Part shown: positions 1 to 6,363 of the stretch, piece by piece
Numbering within the stretch: the first letter of the stretch is position 1
Layout of the letters: each line of letters begins with the position of its first letter
Assembly (NCBI GenBank): GCA_029259725.1
Contig: JAJDER010000062.1
Span: forward strand, 1-34,213
From: Planctomycetota bacterium
GTDB lineage: Bacteria; Planctomycetota; B15-G4
Length of the DNA: 34,213 nucleotides
Direction: 5' to 3'
Position numbers and translations under genes: made by a program
Notes under the pieces: generated by a model
Database searches by the model: none
What the model saw: the letters and a program-made list of their open reading frames with translations, nothing else
Told to the model about the DNA's origin: nothing

Positions 1-1
1 C

Positions 2-34
2 TTCATGGCTGCGGCTCGGCGTGACGGCCACTGA
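2..34 (+). CDS. C-terminal end of an upstream cassette gene (partial)
   Basis: One frame is open from base 2 to a TGA at 32-34, six bases before an attC R'' box. Genes in this array typically stop just before or inside R'', so this could be the end of the gene of the preceding cassette. Only about ten codons are visible and no family can be named. The frame choice rests on the position of the stop alone. Confidence 0.25.
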   Translation, partial: FMAAARRDGH

Positions 35-39
35 GCGCT

Positions 40-142
40 GCCCAACAAGCCGCTGCAGCCGACGCGGCTGACCGCGTCGTCGTTGCTCCGGTCGTCACGT
101 ACACTGGGTCAGCCGCGCAGCTGAGCGGCAACAACGTTAGGT
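40..142 (+). other. attC site 1 (integron recombination site, 103 bp)
   Basis: R'' is GCCCAAC (40-46) and R' is GTTAGGT (136-142), matching the RYYYAAC and GTTRRRY consensus. The inner arms are L'' GCCGCTGCAGC and L' GCTGAGCGGC, which pair except for one extra G in L''; that unpaired base is the standard attC feature that sets strand choice by IntI. The centre carries GTACACTG at 99-106. The next cassette starts at 137, and its own R'' (557-563, ACCTAAC) is the exact reverse complement of this R', as expected for a circularised cassette. Confidence 0.92.
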
Positions 143-157
143 TGTCAGGAGGGCACG

Positions 158-562
158 ATGATCCTGAAGTGGCTTCAGGTTGTGTGGCTGCCGATCGCTC
201 TGGTCATCGTTGTCCAAATCTGCATGGCCGTTGCCGCGCAGATTGCGGGAAAGGGCGTCGGAGTACCGTTGCAGGCGGCCACCTACACAGGAGTACTCCT
301 GCTTCTTGCCGGCTTCGGTGGCTGGCGCTCTCAGCAGCGTGGCTTCGGCACGTGGGGCCGAGCAGTTGCTGGCATGTCCGTTCTCGCGCTCCCCGTTGCC
401 CTGACTTTCGCGGCTCGTGTCGTGAGTTGGCAGGGTGATGCGTCCGCGCTCAACGTTCCGTTGATGGGAAGCGTAGTAGCGCTCGTCTGCTTCCTCGGGG
501 CAGGGTTCGGAACTCTTGGCGGAACCCTTCGGTCGGGCTGGCTCCGGAGGCGGGCAACCTAA
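158..562 (+). CDS. Small four-helix membrane protein, integron cassette (paralogue of 4416-4832)
   Basis: The 134-residue product has four hydrophobic segments, at about residues 5-28, 45-65, 70-95 and 105-127, and a short basic C-terminus (WLRRRAT). It belongs to no family I recognise. The ATG at 158 follows a GGAGG at 148-152. The stop TAA lies inside the R'' box of its attC, so the gene fills the cassette. It is clearly related to the protein at 4416-4832: both begin MI(L/V)KW..(V/A)VWLP, share AGMS(V/A)LA(L/M)P, and end in FGAGFG/LGAGFG..LGG and R-R-A-T. A role in the cytoplasmic membrane is all that can be inferred. Confidence 0.8.
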   Translation: MILKWLQVVWLPIALVIVVQICMAVAAQIAGKGVGVPLQAATYTGVLLLLAGFGGWRSQQRGFGTWGRAVAGMSVLALPVALTFAARVVSWQGDASALNVPLMGSVVALVCFLGAGFGTLGGTLRSGWLRRRAT

Positions 563-563
563 C
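557..563 (+). other. R'' half of attC site 2, separated by an insertion sequence
   Basis: ACCTAAC is a consensus R'' box and the exact reverse complement of the R' that opens this cassette (136-142). The expected continuation AAGCCGCTGCAGC is absent here and is found instead at 2212, on the far side of the IS. The two pieces together restore an attC of about 105 bp. Confidence 0.85.
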
Positions 564-1080
564 ACTTATGAGGCCCCCCGGGGTCAAGATGCAAAGTCTG
601 TTCCGCGCGAGAGTTCCTGACCCTCGCTTCGTGCGTCGATCGATCTGGTAGCCCTGGCTTCGTTTCGGCATGCAGGCGCAGGTCACGGGACGCTGCACCA
701 AACACTTATCGAGGATCAGTGGCCGGAGGTCCCGCGGTGCTGATAGCGGGCCGGCGTAGCTCGGAGCGCACGCGCTCCGAGCGTCCTAGAAACACATCGG
801 TTCCCTCGTGCCGTCCCATTCAAGGGGTGCTGGCTCAGCGAAGCTGTCCAGTGAGATCCGGGCTCGGGTGAGGGGCAGAGTCCTTGCAGATCAGATCGTG
901 TCGGAGAAACGGAGCGAGGGCGTGTGTCCAATCAAAGCGTCGGGCTGCTGGGCACTCGGCCGACGATCCTCTTCGCGGTCGTGGCCGCAGGTGTGTTGCA
1001 GGATCTCGAGTCGGCTCGGCCCACGGTGGCTCGAGTTAGACGACGGGCTCACACGCCCTCCTCCTTGGTCAGTCGTGGGG
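564..1080 (-). ncRNA. Long non-coding end of the IS, candidate bridge RNA region
   Basis: About 515 bp downstream of the transposase stop have no convincing gene. IS110-family elements are known to encode a bridge RNA that guides target and donor choice, and in IS1111-type members it lies on the transposase 3' side, as this region does. A perfect 10-bp stem with a CACG loop is at 759-782. At 704-717 the string ACTTATCGAGGATC joins the first six bases of the IS left end (ACTTAT, 564-569) to the last seven of its right end (GAGGATC). The RNA boundaries cannot be set from sequence alone, so this is a candidate only. Confidence 0.4.
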
Positions 1081-2124
1081 TCAGGCGGCCAGGAAACGCT
1101 CCATGTCGAAGGCGGTCTTGCGACGCAGCACGAAGTAGGTGCAGCGGCCGAGCTTGTGCGCCAGGATGCTCAGTGCCTTGCCCTTGCCGTGCTTGCGCTC
1201 GAGCCGCGCGTGCAGCTTCTTGCCCGGCTCGTTGTTGCGCAGGAAGAGCACGGCCGCTTCCGAGAAGGCCCACTTGAGGTGCACGTTGCCGATCTTCGCA
1301 CCCGAGGTCCCGCTGCGCTTGCCCGCCGACTCCGCCGCGCACTTGATCAGGCGCGAGTAGCTGGCGAAGTCCTGCACGCGAGGGAAGCGGGCGATGTCCT
1401 GGACCTCGTAGAGGATCGTCAGGGCCAGGATCTTGCCGATGCCTGGCACCGAACGCAGCAGCTGAAACGTCGAGGCGTCGTGCTGCTTGACCTGGCGCAC
1501 GAGGAAGAGCTCGAGCTCCCGTAGCAGCACGTCGTAGTGGTCGACCAGCGCCAGGTCGATCTCGATCGACTTGTGCACGCTCGGGTCGACGAAGGCGTCG
1601 GCCAGGCCCTCGCGGTTGGACTTGTACGCGATGGCCGCCGTGATCTCCGGCAGGTTGGCCTGGTGCGTCGTGTTGCGGATGTGCGCCAGCAGCTGCCCGC
1701 GCTTGCGCACCAGGTGCAGTCGCCGCCGCAGCAGGTCCCGCGTCGCGCGCATCTTGGCCGGGTAGGCATACGCTTGCGGGAAGGTGCCGCCCGCCAGCAG
1801 CTTGGCGATCTTGTAGGCGTCGATGCGGTCGTTCTTGGCCTTGGCCCCGTGGATCGCCTTCATGGACAGCGCGTGCCCGAGCACGAAGGGGATCTCCTCC
1901 GCCGCGCACAGATCCGCCAGCCAGTACCAGGTGAAGATGCACTCGACGCCGACCACCAGGTCATCCCGGTACGGCGCGAGACAGCTCAACAGCGCCTCCG
2001 GCGTGGCGCGCATGTTCCGGTGCAGCACGACTTCGCCGCCCTCGTCGAGGACGCAGACGTACATCGTCCGGGCGTGCAGGTCGATCCCGCAGGTGTGGCC
2101 GTGTCGCGTCGGGTAGAATCGCAT
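1081..2124 (-). CDS. tnp: IS110-family transposase
   Basis: The 347-residue protein has the two-part IS110 layout. The N-terminal RuvC-like DEDD domain shows D15 (GIDLHA), E61 (VGVEC), D99 and D102 (NDRIDA). The C-terminal transposase-20 region includes a helix-hairpin-helix-like SVPGIGKILA and a Ser/Gly-rich stretch (SAGKRSGTSGAKIGN) where the family's catalytic serine lies. The family excises and inserts a circular dsDNA form guided by a bridge RNA. Length is normal and the frame is intact, so it may be active. The ATG at 2124 follows GGAGGAACCGC on the minus strand. Confidence 0.95.
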   Translation of the reverse strand: MRFYPTRHGHTCGIDLHARTMYVCVLDEGGEVVLHRNMRATPEALLSCLAPYRDDLVVGVECIFTWYWLADLCAAEEIPFVLGHALSMKAIHGAKAKNDRIDAYKIAKLLAGGTFPQAYAYPAKMRATRDLLRRRLHLVRKRGQLLAHIRNTTHQANLPEITAAIAYKSNREGLADAFVDPSVHKSIEIDLALVDHYDVLLRELELFLVRQVKQHDASTFQLLRSVPGIGKILALTILYEVQDIARFPRVQDFASYSRLIKCAAESAGKRSGTSGAKIGNVHLKWAFSEAAVLFLRNNEPGKKLHARLERKHGKGKALSILAHKLGRCTYFVLRRKTAFDMERFLAA

Positions 2125-2211
2125 GCGGTTCCTCCTGAGTGGATGGGTTTGGTTGACACATCCAACCTACCGGGCGTTCCGGTGGGTTCAGGAGGGGCCT
2201 CAATGAGGATC

Positions 2212-2309
2212 AAGCCGCTGCAGCGGACCGCGGCTGCCCTTAGACTCGGTGCTGCGTTCACGTCGTCGGCTGAGGGCAGCCCCGGCAGCTGAACGGAGAA
2301 CCGTTGGGC
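2212..2309 (+). other. L''-to-R' part of attC site 2
   Basis: The segment starts AAGCCGCTGCAGC, identical to the start of the arms in other sites here, and ends with R' GTTGGGC at 2303-2309. L' GCAGCTGAACGG pairs with L'' leaving the usual extra G. A further stem is formed by GGCTGCCCT near 2233 and AGGGCAGCC near 2273. R' matches by reverse complement the R'' of the next cassette (GCCCAAC, 3410-3416). Confidence 0.85.
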
Positions 2310-2379
2310 CGCAGGAGAGCGCATGGCAGGAAGCGAAGTCACTGTGGTCCCCTGCGGTCGTCGAGGGAGTTGATGCACC

Positions 2380-3363
2380 ATGAAAATCTTGGTCACAGGT
2401 AGCAGTGGGCATCTCGGCGAGGCCCTGGTTCGCACCATGCAGGGCACGACACACCAACTCGTCGGCCTCGACCGAACGGCGTCGCCCTTCACCGGGAGCG
2501 TGGGGACGATCACTGACCGCGACTTCGTGCGGCGATGCGTTCAGGGCGTGGACGCCGTCATTCACGCGGCGACCCTGCACAAGCCACACGTCGCCACCCA
2601 CACCCGACAGGACTTCGTCGATACCAACATCACCGGCACGCTCAATCTTCTCGAGGAGGCGGTGTCGGCCGGCGTCTCGTCCTTCATCTTCACGAGTACG
2701 ACCAGCGCATTCGGGGGGGCGCTGACGCCGCCGCCGGATGCCCCCGCGGCGTGGGTGACCGAGGACGTGCGGCCCGTCCCCAAGAACATCTACGGCGTGA
2801 CCAAGACGGCGGCCGAGGATTTGTGCGAGTTGTTTCACCGCCGCCACCAGCTCGCGTGCCTCGTCCTGCGGACGTCGCGGTTCTTCCCGGAGGTGGACGA
2901 CGATCCGACGGTCCGTAGGGTTTACGACGACGGCAATGTCAAGGCGAACGAGTATCTCTACCGGCGAGTGGATCTCCAAGATGTCGTTGACGCTCATGTG
3001 CTCGCCATCGAGAAGGCCCCATCGATCGGCTTCGGGCGATACATCATCAGCGCGAGCACGCCCTTCCAGCCCGACGACCTAGCCGACTTGCGTCTGAACA
3101 CCCCACAGGTGGTGGAACGGCGGGTCCCGGAGTACGCAGAGGAGTACGCTCGTCGCGGTTGGAAGATGTTCCCGCGCATCGAGCGGGTGTACGTGAATGA
3201 GCGCGCGCGGCGGGAACTGGGTTGGCAGCCCCGGTATGACTTCCGGCGAATCATCAATTGCCTGAGAACGGGGGACGCGCCCCGGAGTCCGCTGGCGCAT
3301 GCGGTCGGGTCGAAGGGGTATCATGATCGTGAGTTCGCGGACGGCCCGTATCCCGTGTCGTAA
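2380..3363 (+). CDS. NAD(P)-dependent epimerase/dehydratase (extended SDR), cassette gene
   Basis: The 327-residue protein has the Rossmann motif GSSGHLG at 7-13, acidic D31 after the second strand, and the catalytic Y138xxxK142 pair (NIYGVTK) with a Ser/Thr-rich FTSTTSAF strand before it. This is the extended short-chain dehydrogenase layout typical of nucleotide-sugar epimerases and dehydratases in the cytoplasm. The substrate cannot be told. The ATG follows GAGGGAG with 9-10 nt spacing. It is the only gene of a cassette bounded by R' GTTGGGC and R'' GCCCAAC, which are exact reverse complements. Confidence 0.88.
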   Translation: MKILVTGSSGHLGEALVRTMQGTTHQLVGLDRTASPFTGSVGTITDRDFVRRCVQGVDAVIHAATLHKPHVATHTRQDFVDTNITGTLNLLEEAVSAGVSSFIFTSTTSAFGGALTPPPDAPAAWVTEDVRPVPKNIYGVTKTAAEDLCELFHRRHQLACLVLRTSRFFPEVDDDPTVRRVYDDGNVKANEYLYRRVDLQDVVDAHVLAIEKAPSIGFGRYIISASTPFQPDDLADLRLNTPQVVERRVPEYAEEYARRGWKMFPRIERVYVNERARRELGWQPRYDFRRIINCLRTGDAPRSPLAHAVGSKGYHDREFADGPYPVS

Positions 3364-3409
3364 GGGCCTGATCAGCCCGGAAGACGCGCCGTGAACGCGA
3401 CCCGTCGCG

Positions 3410-3461
3410 GCCCAACAAGACGATGGAGCCGACGCAAGAGACGCGCGGCTCATCGTTAGAC
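3410..3461 (+). other. attC site 3 (52 bp, compact)
   Basis: R'' GCCCAAC (3410-3416) and R' GTTAGAC (3455-3461) enclose L'' ACGATGGAGCC and L' GGCTCATCGT, a perfect 10-bp pairing with one extra G in L''. This is the shortest textbook attC in the window. It lacks the GTACACTG octamer, so it belongs to a different attC lineage from sites 1 and 5. Confidence 0.93.
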
Positions 3462-3494
3462 CGTTCGGCGCTGGTGGAGGCAGGGGACGAGCCT

Positions 3495-4376
3495 ATGTAT
3501 GGCCGTCGGAGGTGGGTGCTGGTTGCCCTGTTCGCCACGTGCTTCAGCGGCTGCGGTCGGCCCTCCGCACCGACCAGCGGCCCGACGTCCGTCGCGGACC
3601 TCGGGCCGCGGCGACCGGATCCCCAGCTCCCCCTGTTCGACGGGTTCGAGGGTGAGTCGGTGGCCCCGTTTTGGCGGGCCGGGGACGCGGGCAGCGGCAG
3701 GTATGCGGCCGGGGCGGTCGCCGTCACGTCGGACCACGCCCGGTCCGGCACTCAATCGGTCCGAATCACGGTCCGGGAGGGCGACGTCCGACAGCAGGGC
3801 GACGACGGGGAGGACAACGAGCGGGCCGAGCTGGACTCCGGCAAGCTCACGTTCGCCGGCCGGGAACTGTGGTACGGGTTTTCCATGTTGGTCCCGCCGG
3901 AGTTCCCGATCGTCAGCACCCGCCTCGTCGTCGCGCAGTGGAAGCAGACCGGGATCAAGGGTGGACCACTCATCGCCCAGCGGTACCGCTCGGGCCGGCA
4001 CCATCTGACGATCCGAGACTGGTCCGACCCCGACGGCGAGCGGCAAGAGTACCCGTTGCCGGCGATCATCCCCGCCAGGTGGAACGACATGGTGTACCGG
4101 GTTCGGCTGTCGGCGTCCGCGGACGGGCTGGTGGAGGCGTGGGTGAACGGCGAGCGCGTGGTGTCGCACCGTGGGCCGACGGCGTCCGCGACGGGGGATG
4201 ACCAAGTGTACAACAAGATCGGGCTGTACCGCGATCGGATGGTCCAGCCGATGAGCATCTACTTCGACAACTACATCGCCGGCGATAGCCGCGCGGCTGT
4301 TGATCCGTCCCGGTTCGACGGCGACCGTCGCGCCGAACAACAGCATGCAGCGGACGGAGCCGCGCGCCGCCGCTGA
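3495..4376 (+). CDS. Polysaccharide lyase-like lipoprotein (heparinase I-type jelly roll), cassette gene
   Basis: The ATG at 3495 gives a 293-residue protein with a lipoprotein signal (basic MYGRRRW, hydrophobic core, lipobox-like FSGC). An upstream in-frame start at 3423 would lie inside attC, so it is rejected. The body matches the polysaccharide lyase fold of Pfam PF14099: early GFEGE, a central ERAEL strand, WYGFSM, WKQ, RWNDMVYRV and a final YNKIGLYRDR...IYFDNY. Such enzymes cleave uronate-containing polysaccharides by beta-elimination. The substrate here is unknown. The last 15 codons run into the attC, the TGA falling in its L' arm. Confidence 0.78.
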   Translation: MYGRRRWVLVALFATCFSGCGRPSAPTSGPTSVADLGPRRPDPQLPLFDGFEGESVAPFWRAGDAGSGRYAAGAVAVTSDHARSGTQSVRITVREGDVRQQGDDGEDNERAELDSGKLTFAGRELWYGFSMLVPPEFPIVSTRLVVAQWKQTGIKGGPLIAQRYRSGRHHLTIRDWSDPDGERQEYPLPAIIPARWNDMVYRVRLSASADGLVEAWVNGERVVSHRGPTASATGDDQVYNKIGLYRDRMVQPMSIYFDNYIAGDSRAAVDPSRFDGDRRAEQQHAADGAARRR

Positions 4377-4397
4377 TGCTGATGCCGAGCGTTGGCT
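4332..4397 (+). other. attC site 4 (66 bp), overlaps the end of the upstream gene
   Basis: R'' GCCGAAC (4332-4338) and R' GTTGGCT (4391-4397) enclose L'' CAGCATGCAGCGG and L' CCGCTGATGCTG, complementary apart from one extra G in L''. The stop codon of the lyase gene (4374-4376) is inside L', so the cassette gene codes through most of the site. R'' does not match the R' that opens this cassette (GTTAGAC). Confidence 0.88.
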
Positions 4398-4415
4398 TGG
4401 CGGGGAGAAGACGCC

Positions 4416-4832
4416 ATGATCGTGAAGTGGTCTCAGGCTGTTTGGCTGCCGGCAGTCCTTGTCTTCGCCGGCCAATTGGTCTTCGCAATCGCATCAAGCC
4501 TCACGGCAGGAAGCTCCGCGGTGTTGCTTGTTGGTGCAGCTTGGTTGGCGGGGCTCGCGTTTCTTGCAGGCTGGGCTGGGCAGCGAGCAAAGCTCGGGGG
4601 CCTTGAGATGGTCGGCCAGGCACTTGCTGGAATGTCGGCACTTGCCATGCCCAACATCGGGGTGACACTGCCGTTCATCCTGTTCGGTGACGGCGAGGAG
4701 CTGCCTACAGACGCTGCGCTGTTTCTCAGCGGAATCGTGCTGGCGGTCTGCCTCTTCGGAGCAGGGTTCGGCGTGCTTGGCGGCAAGTACAAGCCCAGCA
4801 GACCGAGACGGCCTGGACGGCGCGCAACCTAG
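4416..4832 (+). CDS. Small four-helix membrane protein, integron cassette (paralogue of 158-562)
   Basis: The 138-residue protein has four hydrophobic segments like its paralogue in cassette 1 and an arginine/proline-rich C-terminus (KPSRPRRPGRRAT). A longer start at TTG 4392 would begin at the cassette boundary; ATG 4416 with GGGGAGAAG upstream is preferred and aligns with the start of the paralogue. The stop TAG is inside R''. The two proteins sit about 4.3 kb apart in cassettes with different attC types, so they probably entered separately. Function is unknown. Confidence 0.8.
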   Translation: MIVKWSQAVWLPAVLVFAGQLVFAIASSLTAGSSAVLLVGAAWLAGLAFLAGWAGQRAKLGGLEMVGQALAGMSALAMPNIGVTLPFILFGDGEELPTDAALFLSGIVLAVCLFGAGFGVLGGKYKPSRPRRPGRRAT

Positions 4833-4936
4833 CAAGCCGCTGCAGCCGACGCGGCTGACCGCCGCGTCGTAGCTTCGGTCGTCCCGTACACTGGGGTTCA
4901 GCCACGCAGCTGAGCGGCAACAACGCAACGCTAGCC
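4827..4936 (+). other. attC site 5 (110 bp) with a non-canonical AGC/GCT core
   Basis: The body is nearly identical to site 1 (AAGCCGCTGCAGCC..., GTACACTG at 4886-4893, GCAGCTGAGCGGCAACAACG). R'' reads ACCTAGC (4827-4833) and R' reads GCTAGCC (4930-4936). AAC has become AGC and GTT has become GCT, a compensatory pair that keeps the outer stem but departs from the near-invariant GTT crossover triplet. The site may be poorly active. Confidence 0.8.
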
Positions 4937-4952
4937 GGGCACGGGAGCATCG

Positions 4953-5299
4953 ATGAAGCTGGCGGGTGTGGGTCTCCTGATTGCGCTGTGCGGGTGTGCG
5001 GCACACGTGCCGGCTCCCATGGGGCTGTCCGACCTGCCGAGCACGCCGCCAAGAGTGCGTTCGCCCAGCTCCCGGTTCGGATCAGTGAGCCGCGAGTCGA
5101 CTCGGACTGGGGAGGCATACGGGCCACTGACGAGAGTGGGCACCATCACGTCGTCACCTGGCGGGTCCACATTGCCGTGGAGGATGGGCCCGACAACATC
5201 ATCATGCTCCTGAGCGCGGACCCGGAGGCTCGCGCTGACATCCTCTTGCACGAGGCACGCCTTGAGGCGGTCGACGATGCCCGACATGCCGCCTGCTCA
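4953..5299 (+). pseudogene. Frameshifted lipoprotein gene, cassette gene
   Basis: From ATG 4953 (GGGAG just upstream) the product starts as a lipoprotein: MKLAGVGLLIALCGCAAH, with lipobox LCGC. After about residue 33 (LPSTPP) this frame turns into Arg/Ser/Thr-rich nonsense, while the frame two bases on carries protein-like sequence (LPVRISEPRVDSDWGG, ...HVVTWRVHIAVEDGPDNI). A frameshift near 5045-5060 is the simplest reading. The second frame has no stop before the attC and runs in phase into the next cassette gene. It could be an error in the assembly. No family recognised. Confidence 0.5.
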
Positions 5300-5300
5300 C

Positions 5301-5363
5301 TGCTGCTTCGACCTTGCGTACACTGGGAGCAGCCGCGGCAGCTGAGCGGCAGCAACGTGGGAT
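5301..5363 (+). other. attC site 6, partial (right half well preserved)
   Basis: GTACACTG at 5318-5325, GGCAGCTGAGCGGCAGCAACG and an R' reading GTGGGAT (5357-5363) match the right half of sites 1 and 5. No R'' or L'' arm can be found to the left. R' has GTG in place of GTT. Confidence 0.65.
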
Positions 5364-5368
5364 TGACG

Positions 5369-5584
5369 ATGAGACATTCCAGGACTCATGGCGTTTGGAG
5401 CGGCGGCGCTGAAGAGCTACTGCGCGAAGCGCGGCAGGCAGCGGCACGTGAGGTCTCGGAACTCCAGGCCGCTCTCGCTGACTGCTCGAGCCCAGAGCAG
5501 GAGCAGCATCTTCACCACCAGATCGCTGCTGTGCGTCGGCAGCTCAAGGCCAAGGAGCAGGCGGCGAGAGAGTCCTTGTTCTAA
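5369..5584 (+). CDS. Small coiled-coil protein, integron cassette
   Basis: The 71-residue product is hydrophilic and rich in Glu, Ala, Arg and Gln, with heptad-like spacing from about residue 14 to the end (EELLREARQAAAREVSELQA, then a short loop, then HHQIAAVRRQLKAKEQA). This suggests a two-helix antiparallel coiled coil. ATG 5369 lies six bases after R'. The reading frame is open upstream through the attC into the preceding cassette, so a fused 198-codon frame exists from 4988. No ribosome binding site is obvious. Function unknown. Confidence 0.5.
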   Translation: MRHSRTHGVWSGGAEELLREARQAAAREVSELQAALADCSSPEQEQHLHHQIAAVRRQLKAKEQAARESLF

Positions 5585-5592
5585 CGCGCGCC

Positions 5593-5638
5593 ATCCAACA
5601 GGCCGCGGCAGCTGCGCGGCAGCAACGCAACGGTGGGC
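5593..5638 (+). other. attC site 7, minimal form with overlapping arms
   Basis: R'' ATCCAAC (5593-5599) is followed by GCCGCGGCAGC and GCTGCGCGGC, arms that pair with one extra G and share their central GC, leaving no loop. R' is uncertain (the expected GTT is missing near 5630). R'' differs by one base from the complement of the GTGGGAT that opens this cassette. Confidence 0.6.
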
Positions 5639-5784
5639 AGGCAAGTGGCAACGGCGTTCTCGCGCGCTGTCCGCGAGGAGCGGTCTCCGTGGACCGGCTG
5701 AGGGCCAACCTGCGCCGTGCTGCACGTCGTCAACGAGTCGGATGCGCACTTGCTCTCGGGCCCGCCCGCTCCTGGTCTCAGCCC

Positions 5785-6312
5785 ATGACGGAGGCGCCCC
5801 GCTTCGAGCCCGGCGGAGAGCCGCAAGCCGTCAGCTCAGGGTGCAGTATCGCGCGTCGGCAGCCATCGCTGAGCGGCAGGTCCCCCTGCGTCTCGGTGAT
5901 CACGTCCTCGTTCGCGTCACGGCGGAGGGCAAGGCCCTCTTCTCGAGCGGCCCTACGGCTTGGAGTGCTGGCCGCAGGCGACACACCACGGGCGCTGGAC
6001 TCCCATCGCGACGTTCTCGGATTCGAGGTCACGTGGTCGTGGGGCGATCCCATCCTGAGGGCGGGCGTTGCCCGCGATGGGTTCGAGCTGCAGCTCGCGG
6101 GGGCTCAGACTGGCTCGCCGGGGCCCTCGTTCGTGTATTCTCACGTGACGGACGTCGATGGCTACGATCGCATGTGCCGAGAGCGAGGAGCGAACATCGA
6201 GACAGAGCTCGCCGACCGACCGTTTCTGCTGCGCGACTTTCGCGTCCTGGACCCGAGCGGCAACAGGCTGGGATTCGGTGAGCCCATCCGGCGTCGAGAC
6301 GCCGGCGTCTGA
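5785..6312 (+). CDS. VOC-superfamily (glyoxalase/bleomycin-resistance type) protein, cassette gene, possibly degraded 5' end
   Basis: Residues about 62-170 form a single VOC module: LGVLAAGDTPRALDSHRDVL, GFEVTWSWGDPI, GPSFVYSHVTDVDGYDRMC and a final DFRVLDPSGNRLGFGEP. Such proteins bind a metal or a ligand as dimers and act as lyases, dioxygenases or sequestration proteins. About 60 residues before the module do not look like VOC sequence and have unusual Arg/Ser content, so the start is doubtful; the real start may be lost or be a GTG near 5963. A GCTGAGCGGC attC-arm-like string lies inside this doubtful part (5863-5875), hinting at an old cassette junction. Confidence 0.55.
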   Translation: MTEAPRFEPGGEPQAVSSGCSIARRQPSLSGRSPCVSVITSSFASRRRARPSSRAALRLGVLAAGDTPRALDSHRDVLGFEVTWSWGDPILRAGVARDGFELQLAGAQTGSPGPSFVYSHVTDVDGYDRMCRERGANIETELADRPFLLRDFRVLDPSGNRLGFGEPIRRRDAGV

Positions 6313-6363
6313 CTGGCAACGCCGTGACGCTTTCTTGATCGCAACTCGAGACGAGACTCCGCG

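Larger units (their letters stand above)
564..2211 (-). mobile_element. IS110-family (IS1111-group-like) insertion sequence inserted in an attC
   Basis: The element is about 1648 bp with one transposase gene on the minus strand. Its ends are inferred from interruption of an attC: R'' stops at 563 and the L'' arm resumes at 2212. Sub-terminal inverted repeats are visible: TGAGGCCCCCC at 569-579 and GGAGGGGCCTCA at 2191-2202, sharing a 9-bp TGAGGCCCC core and set 5-9 bp in from the ends. No target duplication is evident. Sub-terminal repeats, a long non-coding end downstream of the transposase and insertion in attC are the traits described for the IS1111-attC group. Exact ends could be off by a few bases. 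Confidence 0.85.

Noticed and set aside
3423-3494. Upstream start for the polysaccharide-lyase-like gene
   Set aside because: It lies within the attC and would bury the lipoprotein signal.
40-5363. Recurring 100-bp repeats as a possible CRISPR array
   Set aside because: Units are separated by whole genes, have inverted internal arms and variable ends, and fit attC sites.
5388-6281. A 297-codon frame overlapping the VOC gene
   Set aside because: Arg/Ser-rich composition with no domain; the VOC motifs are in another frame.
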